Assembly: GCA_024405415.1 (NCBI GenBank)
Contig: JAKSOV010000013.1
Span: 1 to 33,255, forward strand
Length of the DNA stretch: 33,255 nucleotides
Source: Akkermansia sp.
Lineage (GTDB): Bacteria > Verrucomicrobiota > Verrucomicrobiia > Verrucomicrobiales > Akkermansiaceae
Direction of reading: 5' to 3'
Below are positions 8,153 to 15,339 of the stretch, in pieces. The position numbers were made by a program, and so were the translations under genes. Under the pieces are notes generated by a model, which worked only from the letters and a program-made list of their open reading frames with translations, was not told the origin of the DNA and ran no database searches. Position 1 is the first letter of the stretch. Every line of letters begins with the position of its first letter.

Positions 8153-9064
8153 TTACTTGTTCTTGGCGGGATTGAAGTAGAGCACCTGCAGAGTGAGGTG
8201 GACACGAGCGGTTTCGTTGTCAGCACCGGTCTTGCGGACGGCGATGACGCGGGCGGGGGTGCCCTCCGGCGCAGCAGCGGCCTCGCCCACGTTCTCCCCT
8301 TCCGGGGCAGCCGCGGGAGCGGTGTAGGCGTCGATGCCGGGCAGCGAGTCATTGCCCTTCACCGCCATGCCGGTAATGGTCAGCAGGAAGTCCTTGTCGG
8401 CCACGATGCCGTTAATCACCTGGGGAAGCACGCCGCGCTTGGCCTCGAAGGCCACCTCGAAGCGCAGGGGGAAGTAGGGCTCGGCCTTGCGGCTGCCCTT
8501 AGCGGCTTCTGCGGCGGCCTCGGGAAGAGGTGCGCAGTAAATCTTATCCAGCACCGGAGCGCCGGAGTTGAGCACGATTTCCGCCACACGCTCCACAGCC
8601 TTCATCTGGAAGCTGCGGAAAGGCACATCATCCTCCACGGGAGCAGCATTCTTGAAGGCAGCCAGGCCCAAATCCGCAGCGGGGGAGGACACCACGGCGC
8701 CCTTCTCCTTGGCCAGACCGTCAATCTTGGCGATGGCGCTGCGGAGGTTGTTCTGGAAGTCCTGTGCGGAGAGCTTCTTGCCGTCGCCGTAGCAGAAGGA
8801 GGCAAAATGCGCAAGCTCGGCCTGCAGGTCCTTGTTCACCTGCGTCACCTTGTCGTACGCGGCTTTGATTTCCTTGCGATTGGCAGCGGTGGGGGGCACC
8901 TCGGCGTTCTCGTAATCCTGGAAACGCTCGGAGATAGCCTTCAGCTCCTTCTGCGTGTTTTCAAACTGCTGCGTGCGGTCGTAGCCGTAGTACATGATGC
9001 CGCCGAACGCAATGGCGAACAGGGCGCTCAGGGCAATCACGCGCTTATTTTCACTGATATTCAT
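8153..9064 (-). CDS. Amuc_1100-like protein (PilO-like)
   Basis: A 303-aa protein with a short cytoplasmic start, one membrane helix (about residues 9-27), a coiled coil (about 30-85) and a C-terminal ferredoxin-like domain. This is the architecture of PilO/GspM-type proteins and of A. muciniphila Amuc_1100 (about 317 aa), the protein reported to signal through TLR2 and improve metabolic health in mice. The stretch FEVAFEAKRGVLPQVINGI, then DFLLTITGM, and the C-terminal LQVLYFNP resemble the same parts of Amuc_1100 as I remember it. An Ala/Pro/Glu-rich insertion lies at about residues 246-270. Position between the PilM-PilN fusion and the Amuc_1099-like gene supports the call. Sequence divergence looks substantial, so host signalling by this homologue is not established. 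Confidence 0.85.
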   Translation of the reverse strand: MNISENKRVIALSALFAIAFGGIMYYGYDRTQQFENTQKELKAISERFQDYENAEVPPTAANRKEIKAAYDKVTQVNKDLQAELAHFASFCYGDGKKLSAQDFQNNLRSAIAKIDGLAKEKGAVVSSPAADLGLAAFKNAAPVEDDVPFRSFQMKAVERVAEIVLNSGAPVLDKIYCAPLPEAAAEAAKGSRKAEPYFPLRFEVAFEAKRGVLPQVINGIVADKDFLLTITGMAVKGNDSLPGIDAYTAPAAAPEGENVGEAAAAPEGTPARVIAVRKTGADNETARVHLTLQVLYFNPAKNK

Positions 9065-9097
9065 GGGACTAAATGTTTCTTCGTTCGTAACCGGGGA

Positions 9098-10975
9098 TTA
9101 CTTCTTGGCGCCGTCGGCAAGCTCGGGGATAGCGATGGGCGTCTTGAGCGGCATCACCATCATGAACTTCTCGACATAATCGGGCATCTTGCCCTTGGAG
9201 GCCTTGGAGTCAATGAACTGGAAGTAGTGGTTGAGGTCCTTCTGCACCTTGGCGTTCTGGTAGGAGAAGAGGGAATCGGCACTGCGCTCGTCGAAGTTGC
9301 GATCCACGAGGTCGTAGATAGCCTGACGCTGCGCCGTGCTGCGCTCGTCGCCGGGGGTCTTGATGGTGAAGCCGCTCACATAGATAGCCGTCACCATGGG
9401 GGCCTTGCCGCGCTTCTTGGTATCCACCTCATCAGGGGCCTGATTGAGGGCGGAATCATTGCCGGCGTTGCGGCTGCGGTTCATGTCGATGAGCTTGGTG
9501 CCCTTCACGTCCGCCGCCTCGGTCAGCGAGTTCGTCTCCACATCGTAGTTGATGAGCGGGGAGAACTCATTGAACCAGAACTTCACGGAAGCGCCGCGGG
9601 AGGAAAGCTGGCGAAGGATATCCGCATAGGCAAAGCGCAAGTTGTAAATCTCGGCCACCTTGTCGATTTCCTTCATCGTGCCCTGATACTTGCCCTGCAC
9701 ATTGGCAATCTGCTCGCTCACGCGGGAGACCTCCTCGTCCACGGGCTGAGCCTTGAGGAGAGCGGCCTCGGCCTTCGTCGCGGCATCATTGGCGGTGTAG
9801 GCGAAGAAGCCCGCGCCCGCCAGCGCCAGCAAGCCGGCCGCCACCACCTTGGGCAGCATAGCCTTCTCGGCGCGGTCCTTACCCACGCTCGTGGGCACGA
9901 GGTCGATATCAAACTCACCGATGCCGGCACCCGTCACCGCAGCGCCCGCAATGGCGCCGAGGCAGATGCCGTCCTGCTCCAGCGCATCGGCATCCACATG
10001 TTTGCCGATGGAGAAGCACTGCAGCGGGTTGAAGTATTCCACCGTGATGTTGAGGGCGCTCTGGAGGAACTCCAGAGCATAGGGCAGGCGCGCACCGCCG
10101 CCGCAGATGTAGGCCTTGACGGGGGCGTTGCCGTGGTACTGAGCACGGTAGTGGTTGATCGTGCGCTGCACCTCAGAGGAGAGGCGGCCCATGGCCGTGC
10201 GGATGACCGTCGCCAGCGCAGCCTCCTGCTCGCCCATGGAATCGGTGTGACCGTTACCCAGGGAAACGGCACCGCTGGCGACCTTGAACTGCTCGGCATC
10301 GCGGAAGCTCATGCCGAACTCGCGGGCCACCTGGTTGGTGATGAAGGAGCCGGCCGCCGTGACGGAACGCGTAAAGAAGCGGCCCGAGTCGGAGAAGATG
10401 ATATCGGTGGTCTTGGCGCCGATATCGAGAATCATCACAGGCTCATTCTCCTCGGGGTAAGAAGCACGGAACGCATTGTAGAGGGAGGTGATGGAGCAAT
10501 CCACGCTGCGGGTGCGCAGACCGTTGCTCTCCACCTGCTCATTGAGGCTGTCGAGCACATCCTTCTTGATGGCCACGAGCAGCACCTCGCGCTCCACCTC
10601 GCTGCTGCCGGGCAGCTCCTGGTAGGAGTACTGGATGTCCTCCAGCGGGAAGGGAATGTGCTGCTGGGCCTCCATGCCCACCTGCTCCGCGATATCATCC
10701 ATATCGAGGGCGGGGAGCTTGATGAAGCGCATGAACACCTGCTGTCCGGAAACGACGTTGCGAACCTCGCTGCCGCGCACCTTGAGCTCTGCCACCAGCT
10801 CGCCGATGGCGTTGCTCACATAGTCCATGCGCATGCCTTCCTCGACGGGGTCGAGAACGATGTCGCGACGGGCATAGCGCGAAAGCGCGAAGCCGCGTCC
10901 GGCCGGGGTAAAGACGCCCATCGTCACGCTCTGCGCGCCGATTTCAAGGGCTACCGTAGTCTTATAATCAGCCAT
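9098..10975 (-). CDS. PilM-PilN fusion, Amuc_1101-like
   Basis: A 625-aa protein. Residues 1-345 are an actin-like ATPase fold of the PilM/FtsA family: N-terminal ALEIGAQSV (phosphate 1), LDIGAKTTDIIF at 183-194 (phosphate 2) and ICGGGARLPYALEFL at 290-304 (adenosine motif). It is followed without a break by FDIDLVP at 355-361, which looks like the cytoplasmic NLLP peptide of PilN that binds PilM, then one membrane helix (about 374-393), a coiled coil (about 395-445) and a periplasmic PilN-like domain to the end. It thus joins two normally separate pilus assembly proteins in one chain. It lies 61 nt after the Amuc_1102-like gene and 33 nt before the Amuc_1100-like gene, without a Shine-Dalgarno. 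Confidence 0.88.
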   Translation of the reverse strand: MADYKTTVALEIGAQSVTMGVFTPAGRGFALSRYARRDIVLDPVEEGMRMDYVSNAIGELVAELKVRGSEVRNVVSGQQVFMRFIKLPALDMDDIAEQVGMEAQQHIPFPLEDIQYSYQELPGSSEVEREVLLVAIKKDVLDSLNEQVESNGLRTRSVDCSITSLYNAFRASYPEENEPVMILDIGAKTTDIIFSDSGRFFTRSVTAAGSFITNQVAREFGMSFRDAEQFKVASGAVSLGNGHTDSMGEQEAALATVIRTAMGRLSSEVQRTINHYRAQYHGNAPVKAYICGGGARLPYALEFLQSALNITVEYFNPLQCFSIGKHVDADALEQDGICLGAIAGAAVTGAGIGEFDIDLVPTSVGKDRAEKAMLPKVVAAGLLALAGAGFFAYTANDAATKAEAALLKAQPVDEEVSRVSEQIANVQGKYQGTMKEIDKVAEIYNLRFAYADILRQLSSRGASVKFWFNEFSPLINYDVETNSLTEAADVKGTKLIDMNRSRNAGNDSALNQAPDEVDTKKRGKAPMVTAIYVSGFTIKTPGDERSTAQRQAIYDLVDRNFDERSADSLFSYQNAKVQKDLNHYFQFIDSKASKGKMPDYVEKFMMVMPLKTPIAIPELADGAKK

Positions 10976-11022
10976 AAATTGATTGAATCAGTTAGTAAGA
11001 GAAAAGAGGAGAATGGCGAGGC

Positions 11023-11038
11023 GAGCCGCGCGCGGCTC
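11023..11038. repeat. 16-bp perfect palindrome at a gene end
   Basis: GAGCCGCGCGCGGCTC overlaps the stop codon of the Amuc_1102-like gene in the gap before the PilM-PilN gene. It has no loop or T-tract, so it is not a convincing terminator; it may slow transcription or stabilise the upstream mRNA end. Confidence 0.6.
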
Positions 11039-11879
11039 ACTTCTTCTTGGACTTCTTCCCGGTGCCCGTCGTCACGCTCGTCGTCGTGTCGCTGTCGCTC
11101 ACCGTGCTGTCCGTCGTCGTGTCGGAATCCGCATCAGAGGAAGAATAGGAGGCGCTGCCGCTGCCCTCAGCGCTGCCGTAGAGCGGCTTGGTGGGCGGGA
11201 ACACAGGCGCATAGAAGGGAGCGAAGGGGGTCTCGGAGATAGCGGAAAGCTCCGCGCCCTGCTTATTCTTAGAGGTCTTCTTCCACCAAGCGCCCGTGAG
11301 CTTCTGCTTGTACTTGGCATCCACCACGGCGTAAGGCTCCGTATCGCCCGCAATGCAGGGAGAATCGTGGAAGGAGGCCTCGATAGCCACGGCAATCAGC
11401 TTATCGCCCAGCTCCACCTTCGAGTTGCTGTTGATAATCTTGCTGGCGTTGGCGGGAGAGATAAAGATGCCGACATTCATGTGCCCTTCGGAGAGCTTGC
11501 CGCCGCTCTTGCCGTTGACGGGGATGTCCACATAGGTGATTTCCTTGTCGAGCATGATGGGCTCATCGCCCTTCTCGCCGCCGAACACCGCGTAGACGTG
11601 CACTTTCAGCTCATCCACATAGTTGGGGGAGCGGTCGCCCTTGCACTTGGCCTCCACCTTCAGCGGGATGGTGACATACTGCCATGTGGTGGATTTGTCC
11701 GTGCGGGACTGCTTAGCGTCCTTGCCGCCGAAAATCGTCATCGGCGAGACGGACTCCACGCGCAAATCGCCGCCGTTGCTGACATCCAGCGTTACGCGCG
11801 CATTGTCAGCGTTGAGGGCGGAAGCGACAGGCAGGCCGCAGAAAGCTGCCACGGCAAGGGGAAAGAGCAGGTTCTTCAT
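11037..11879 (-). CDS. Amuc_1102-like secreted protein
   Basis: A 280-aa exported protein, first gene of the pilus-like operon. The start at MKNLLFPL is chosen because a clean signal peptide follows (cleavage after about residue 21, VASA). The longer open frame upstream runs through hairpin-rich intergenic sequence. The body is beta-rich, consistent with an Ig-like fold as I recall being reported for Amuc_1102. The C-terminal tail from about residue 240 is Ser/Thr/Asp-rich (TTTDSTVSDSDTTTS) and ends in KKSKKK, suggesting a flexible extracellular segment. Operon position is the main evidence. No Shine-Dalgarno is present; a TATAAG lies 27 nt upstream, but without a good -35. Confidence 0.75.
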   Translation of the reverse strand: MKNLLFPLAVAAFCGLPVASALNADNARVTLDVSNGGDLRVESVSPMTIFGGKDAKQSRTDKSTTWQYVTIPLKVEAKCKGDRSPNYVDELKVHVYAVFGGEKGDEPIMLDKEITYVDIPVNGKSGGKLSEGHMNVGIFISPANASKIINSNSKVELGDKLIAVAIEASFHDSPCIAGDTEPYAVVDAKYKQKLTGAWWKKTSKNKQGAELSAISETPFAPFYAPVFPPTKPLYGSAEGSGSASYSSSDADSDTTTDSTVSDSDTTTSVTTGTGKKSKKK

Positions 11880-12003
11880 AGTAAAAAAATTCAGATGTGC
11901 GTTATCCTTATACACAATCCGCTCGGCTTTGGCGAGAAGAAACTTGGGCGATTTCGCACTTTTTTCAGCAGCCGTCCGACAAAGGCGGAGTTGTCGAACT
12001 CCT

Positions 12004-12059
12004 GCGCGGCTCTGCCGCGCCGAATTGAAGGTGCTATTCTGACGGAACGTCAGAATAGC
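12004..12059. repeat. Hairpin pair of the composite intergenic element (no heptamers)
   Basis: GCGCGGC-TCT-GCCGCGC (12004-12020), a short spacer, then GCTATTCTGACG-GAA-CGTCAGAATAGC (12033-12059). The order and the CTGACG/CGTCAG tip match the elements at 19.7, 22.4 and 27.9 kb, but no heptamer array is present. Confidence 0.75.
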
Positions 12060-12278
12060 ATCGTATGCGTTGCGCGCGGGTGCGCGCACACTTTGAGGAG
12101 GCATGAAGATGCCGTCACAACAATAGCCCCACCTGTAAGGGTGGGGGATACGGCGGGTTGCACTCCCCCCCCCAGAGGCCCGCCGAATGGCGGGCTGATG
12201 CCAAGGGGATGGGTGAATCTATCCTTACTGTTTTTCTCGCTCTGAGATAAGTGTGAATGTTTGAAATACGGGCAAAAC

Positions 12279-12309
12279 CACCTACACGAGACGTGCCACC
12301 GGCGCTCCG
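12279..12309. repeat. Interspersed 31-bp repeat, copy 1
   Basis: The 31 bases beginning CACCTACACGAGACGTGCC and ending GGCGCTCCG are identical to 16225-16255. A diverged inverted copy of the 3' part lies at 22787-22806. Confidence 0.85.
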
Positions 12310-12361
12310 GCATCCGCCCTGAATGCGGATAGCGGAGCTTGAAGGTTGGCGCGACATGCCG

Positions 12362-13258
12362 TCAGGCTTGCCAGCCCTTGCCCGGCTTCCAACGGCGCAG
12401 GGCTTGGGGAGTCATCACAGGTTCCAACCATGAGAGGATGTACGCCAATACCTCCTCAAACTCCTTGGGCGGGAGCACAAGCGGCGGTTTGCGATGAAAG
12501 GTGTCAGCCTTCATCTTGCGGATATAGGTTGCCCACTCTGTCCGCATGGCATCGATGTAGACATCCTGTTTCAACTCGGCAACAGCGGCGGGGTCGGTGC
12601 CTCGGCGTTCAAAGGTGCGCCCGATGGCTTCACGAAGCGGGGCATACTCAAAGCTCTGCTCGTGTGAGAGAAACCAGAGGTCGTAAAAATCCTTCATGCG
12701 CGAGTTCATGCGGTTGAGCTTCACGATAGCTTCCCATTTTTCGGCAATCAGCGACTCCTTGGAATAGCACAGCACACGCGCGGCTGGGAGCTCCGGCAGG
12801 GTGCAGGGGTAATCCAGCTCCTGAGGCTCCGGGAAAATCTCATCGCTGAACCCGATATCCACTTTCATCTCCAGCGCTTCCCCTGCGACCTGCGCATCGA
12901 ACATCACCCGCATGCCGACATAGAGTGCATCTTTCGTAATCTCCTGCAAGCGAAACGCAGAACCGAAGCTGATACCGTCCTGCACGCCCGGTTTAGTGCG
13001 CACAATCTCGGAAAAAGCTTTTTTGATACTCTCCTCGCTGTTGCTGATGCGGCCGAGAAGGTCAATATCCATAGTGGTGCGCGCTTGGGAGGAACCCATA
13101 CCCGCCAAGAGCATCCCGCCTTTCAGAAAGAGTCGGCCCGCATAGGGGGAGAGGGAAAGGCGGTACAGAAAACGCTCCATAGCGTATTGCTGCATCAGGC
13201 GGCGGGGTGCCACCTGCAATTCGCGGGCGCGGCGGTTGAGTCGTTCTTTCAGCTTCAT
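12362..13258 (-). CDS. abiEii: AbiEii-type nucleotidyltransferase toxin
   Basis: A 298-aa protein of the AbiEii/AbiGii family, the toxin of type IV toxin-antitoxin and phage abortive-infection systems. The nucleotidyltransferase motif is visible as FLKGGMLL (45-52) with GSSQARTTMDIDL (55-67), where Asp64 and Asp66 are the metal ligands. Later family motifs are ESLIAEKWEAIV (168-179) and MKDFYDLWFL (188-197). Family members are reported to transfer nucleotides (GTP-binding, or onto tRNA in the related MenT toxins); the target here is unknown. The start codon overlaps the antitoxin stop by 4 nt (ATGA), implying translational coupling, and fixes the start despite a much longer open frame upstream. 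All key residues are intact. Confidence 0.9.
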   Translation of the reverse strand: MKLKERLNRRARELQVAPRRLMQQYAMERFLYRLSLSPYAGRLFLKGGMLLAGMGSSQARTTMDIDLLGRISNSEESIKKAFSEIVRTKPGVQDGISFGSAFRLQEITKDALYVGMRVMFDAQVAGEALEMKVDIGFSDEIFPEPQELDYPCTLPELPAARVLCYSKESLIAEKWEAIVKLNRMNSRMKDFYDLWFLSHEQSFEYAPLREAIGRTFERRGTDPAAVAELKQDVYIDAMRTEWATYIRKMKADTFHRKPPLVLPPKEFEEVLAYILSWLEPVMTPQALRRWKPGKGWQA

Positions 13259-13803
13259 GAGAGAAGGGATTTCAGGTAAGGGGTGAGCACCGAGAGCACG
13301 CGCAGTTGTTCCGCTTGGCGGCACAGTTCGGGGATATTCAGTTTGGCATGGGAAAGGCGTAACGCTTCCAGAAAGACATCCATGCCGATTTTGTTGCGGT
13401 ATTTGCAGCAGTCGGCAAGGGTGCGTTCCAAGCTCGTCACCCGAAAAGCACCGTATTCCCCTTGGTGCAGCTCGTAGCCGTCGGCCAAGAGGTCGGGCTT
13501 GGTCGCCCAATAGAGGACAGGCGCACACAGCACCCGGGGCCCGCGCGAGCCGCGCGGGATTGCAACGGAGAGATAATCGGGGATTTGCGTTGTCACACGG
13601 TGAAAGCTCAACGCCGAAATGAGGTTCATCGTTGCCGTCGGGTGCACGCGGTTAATCCACTGCATCACTCGCTCCTCAGTCGGGATGACATCGATGGGAA
13701 CATACTGCCCGGGAAGCACGCGCAGCAACTCTCCCGATGCGCTGAGCCGTTGCTTCGTGCGCATCGAAACCGCAGGTGGTGTCATGGGCGTTTTCATCTG
13801 CAT
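13255..13803 (-). CDS. abiEi: AbiEi-type antitoxin/autorepressor
   Basis: A 182-aa protein upstream of and overlapping the AbiEii gene. AbiEi antitoxins have an N-terminal winged helix that binds the system's own promoter and a C-terminal domain that counteracts the toxin. The middle part (NLISALSFHRVTTQIPDYLS, then RVTSLERTLADCCKYRNKIG) carries the pattern of this family's C-terminal domain. The N-terminus is short and fits a reduced winged helix. The start ATG at 13803 (or the ATG two codons later) is chosen because a promoter ends 10 nt before it; the frame's earlier ATG lies inside that promoter region. The pair is likely negatively autoregulated. Confidence 0.82.
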   Translation of the reverse strand: MQMKTPMTPPAVSMRTKQRLSASGELLRVLPGQYVPIDVIPTEERVMQWINRVHPTATMNLISALSFHRVTTQIPDYLSVAIPRGSRGPRVLCAPVLYWATKPDLLADGYELHQGEYGAFRVTSLERTLADCCKYRNKIGMDVFLEALRLSHAKLNIPELCRQAEQLRVLSVLTPYLKSLLS

Positions 13804-13813
13804 CTCTGACGCA

Positions 13814-13842
13814 AATTGTGCACAAAAGCCGTCTTTTGTCAA
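13814..13842 (-). promoter_or_regulatory. abiE promoter, near-leaderless
   Basis: Minus-strand consensus TTGACA (13837-13842), 17-bp spacer, ACAATT (13814-13819), then 10 nt to the ATG at 13803. The inverted AAAAGACGGCTTTT in the spacer could be an operator for AbiEi. Confidence 0.65.
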
Positions 13843-13944
13843 CAATAAACGCCAAAAAGAAGGATGTACAAATCGCGAAGAACGGCGCTACTTCCGTCGG
13901 CGGGGTGTTTCTCTTTTGTTCCGTTGGCAGCGGAACGCCGCGAC

Positions 13945-13978
13945 AAAAAAAGAACCCGCCCCCTTGCGGGAGGCGGGT
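13945..13978 (-). terminator. Intrinsic terminator of the short unit
   Basis: On the minus strand ACCCGCC / GGCGGGT, extended by CCC/GGG with a small bulge, is followed by a T-rich run (TTC then seven T). It starts 25 nt after the stop of the possible small reading frame ending at 14004. Confidence 0.8.
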
Positions 13979-14077
13979 GAAAACTTTTTGGCCGTTTTCA
14001 GAATTGCGGCTTGCTGCTGACAGACAGCTTGCCGCGATTGTCGTTAGAAATGAAACCGAAGTTCCACTCACGAGGTG
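13979..14077 (-). other. Short transcript: small RNA, small ORF or gene remnant
   Basis: Between a strong promoter and a terminator lies a transcript of about 120-130 nt. One frame reads ESPREWNFGFISNDNRGK and ends SVSSKPQF before a TGA at 14004-14006. Its third positions are GC-biased like real genes here, and it looks like the C-terminus of a larger protein, but it has no ATG or GTG start. A second frame has a GTG 6 nt after the -10 box, but it runs through the terminator and into abiEi and is unlikely. The RNA contains a GCGGC...GCCGC stem around GCTG/CAGC. It may be a structured RNA, a peptide with an unusual start, or the tail of a lost gene. Confidence 0.35.
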
Positions 14078-14105
14078 ATTCTACACGATAAGCGTGATTT
14101 GTCAA
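14078..14105 (-). promoter_or_regulatory. Strong promoter of the short unit
   Basis: Minus-strand consensus TTGACA (14100-14105), 16-bp spacer and TAGAAT (14078-14083). Confidence 0.6.
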
Positions 14106-14114
14106 GAGCCCCGT

Positions 14115-14149
14115 TGAAAAATACCCCGCCTGTTAGAAAACAGGCGGGG
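14115..14149 (-). terminator. Intrinsic terminator of the 23-aa gene
   Basis: An 11-bp perfect stem CCCCGCCTGTT / AACAGGCGGGG with a 4-nt loop, followed on the minus strand by TATTTTTC. It begins 14 nt after the stop codon of the small ORF. Confidence 0.88.
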
Positions 14150-14163
14150 CGGGTTGCGATTGT

Positions 14164-14235
14164 TTACTTATCTTTCTTGGCGAAGAGCTGACGAAGCAGC
14201 ACGATACTACCGAGGAAGTAGTATACAATCTTCAT
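14164..14235 (-). CDS. 23-aa hydrophobic peptide
   Basis: An ATG-initiated frame of 23 codons. It reads MKIVYYFLGSIVLLRQ and then ends in a basic LFAKKDK tail, the look of a single-pass membrane peptide with a charged C-terminus. A strong terminator follows 14 nt after the stop, which supports it as a real, separately transcribed gene. No Shine-Dalgarno or clear promoter is seen. Third positions are less GC-rich than in neighbouring genes. It could be a small regulatory membrane protein or a type I toxin-like peptide; there is no family match to name. It is adjacent to, but transcriptionally separate from, the AbiE pair. Confidence 0.6.
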   Translation of the reverse strand: MKIVYYFLGSIVLLRQLFAKKDK

Positions 14236-14570
14236 TACATTTTCTAACGACATAATGCGAGGAAGTAATGATGTGAACATGAGGGCTGCAGTGAGCTGTC
14301 AGACACACCTTTGCCTTGCTGACGAGAAGATGACACCGCGCATGCGGAAACGTGCAGCGCAGGGAGTGTATCACGCGCAGCGAGGGATGTAAAGATACGG
14401 CATGAAAAGTGTATGCGGTTCGCAGGGACACCACGCCCGCGCAAAAAGCGCAAAAAATGACGAAGAAAAGTCTTGACTACCCCCCCCGATTATTAAAATG
14501 CAAGGCGTTGAGTTTCAATGTTTTGCGGCTCAATATCAAAATCACCTAACTCTTTAACTTTAAAGAACTT
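14236..14570. other. Gap between the small ORF and the first PEP-CTERM gene
   Basis: 335 nt between divergently oriented genes. The left 200 nt contain only weak inverted repeats and no convincing gene. From 14443 onward the sequence is the upstream half of the duplicated PEP-CTERM unit (promoter and leader). Confidence 0.6.
14473..14499 (+). promoter_or_regulatory. Promoter and leader of PEP-CTERM gene 1
   Basis: TTGACT (14473-14478), a run of eight C within a 15-bp spacer, TAAAAT (14494-14499), then a leader of about 65 nt containing TTGAG...CTCAA arms around a TTTGCG loop. The whole arrangement is repeated at 15340-15443. The long leader contrasts with the leaderless pattern of most other genes here. 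Confidence 0.6.
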
Positions 14571-15221
14571 ATGAAAAAGACACTTTTTGCAATGGCGGCT
14601 CTCGCGCTTTGCGGCACGGCGTTCGCATGGGAAGGCTCTACAAGCCAACTCAACGCGACGGAACTGGCAAATTTTAACGACTCTGTATATAATGGCGAGT
14701 CCATCACGCTCACTGTGAACACCAATGCGGATTTTGGGAATTTTGACGTTCGCTACTCATTTGGTACCGTGACTTTGAATTTTGTTAGCTCTAATGCTAT
14801 TACCGCATCAACCGCATTGAGAGTGGGGGGGGCCGAGGGCTACACTATCACTGGTGATTCTGCGGCACTAAACTATTGGGGCGAGAAGCTCACTTCTTCC
14901 ACCGACTTAACCTATATTCCGCTCGCTACCACTGCTGCCACTGTAAATGTACCAGCTGTCTCAGCCGTGCCGTCCATTGTCTTTGTCGGCACAATCCCCA
15001 CCATGACCTATACGGAATATATGCGGGCACCCTCGCAAGAAGAACTTGAAGCCATCGGTCACAATGAGTTCGCCCTCGTGGGCTTTACCGCTAACTCCGC
15101 CGACCATCAAAAAGGTCTCTATCTTGTCGGTAGGGGCGGTGCCGCCACCCCCGAACCCGCCACGGCGACCCTTTCCCTGCTGGCTCTCGCGGGTCTCGCT
15201 TCCCGCCGCAAGCGCAAGTAA
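14571..15221 (+). CDS. PEP-CTERM-type secreted protein, copy 1
   Basis: A 216-aa small exported protein. It has a signal peptide (MKKTLFAMAALALCGTAFA), a beta-rich, low-complexity Ser/Thr/Asn-rich body, and a C-terminal sorting signal made of TPEPATATLSLLALAGL followed by ASRRKRK. PEP-CTERM proteins are exported, then processed and sorted to the cell surface or matrix by an exosortase. The function of the body is unknown. The next gene is a paralogue with the same ends and same promoter region. No Shine-Dalgarno precedes the ATG. Confidence 0.9.
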   Translation: MKKTLFAMAALALCGTAFAWEGSTSQLNATELANFNDSVYNGESITLTVNTNADFGNFDVRYSFGTVTLNFVSSNAITASTALRVGGAEGYTITGDSAALNYWGEKLTSSTDLTYIPLATTAATVNVPAVSAVPSIVFVGTIPTMTYTEYMRAPSQEELEAIGHNEFALVGFTANSADHQKGLYLVGRGGAATPEPATATLSLLALAGLASRRKRK

Positions 15222-15247
15222 ACCATTTCCTTAAAAGTAAAGAGTTG

Positions 15248-15284
15248 CACCTCATCGGCTTCGGCCGGTGGGGTGTTTCTCTTT
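15248..15284 (+). terminator. Terminator of PEP-CTERM gene 1
   Basis: A 12-bp stem CACCTCATCGGC / GCCGGTGGGGTG (with G-U pairs), TTCG tetraloop, then TTTCTCTTT. Identical to the one at 16139-16175. Confidence 0.8.
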
Positions 15285-15339
15285 GCCCTATCAGCGCCGG
15301 GCAAGCGTGAAAAAGCGCAAAAAATGACAAAGAAAAGTC

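Larger units (their letters stand above)
11880..12361. other. Intergenic region rich in hairpins and shared repeats
   Basis: 482 nt between the pilus-like operon (5' side) and the AbiEii gene (3' side), both minus. It holds the operon's upstream region, a GC hairpin plus CTGACG hairpin pair, a G/C-rich stretch with several short inverted repeats (for example GCCCGCC-GAAT-GGCGGGC at 12179-12196), and a 31-bp repeat shared with 16225-16255. The short open frames here show no coding character. Confidence 0.7.
13804..14163. other. Gap between antitoxin and small ORF: a short independent unit
   Basis: The 360-nt gap holds the abiE promoter, a terminator (13945-13978), a short transcription unit with a strong promoter (14078-14105) and the terminator of the 23-aa gene (14115-14149). 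No protein of normal size is supported. Confidence 0.6.

Noticed and set aside
6974-11242. A very long open frame on the plus strand opposite the pilus-like operon (over 1,400 codons)
   Set aside because: It mirrors the codon structure of the minus-strand genes, is rich in His/Gly/Val/Leu runs without any domain, and the minus strand has clear protein families throughout. It is a GC-bias shadow.
12115-12357. Small minus-strand frames sharing RSAGGTSRVG with a frame near 16.2 kb
   Set aside because: The shared peptide is only the translation of the 31-bp intergenic repeat; frames differ in extent and have no start signals.
13676-14071. 131-codon GTG-initiated frame reading MSGTSVSFLTT
   Set aside because: Despite a promoter 6 nt upstream, it reads through a strong terminator, then the abiE promoter and the start of abiEi in another frame, and shows no protein-like features after the first 28 residues.
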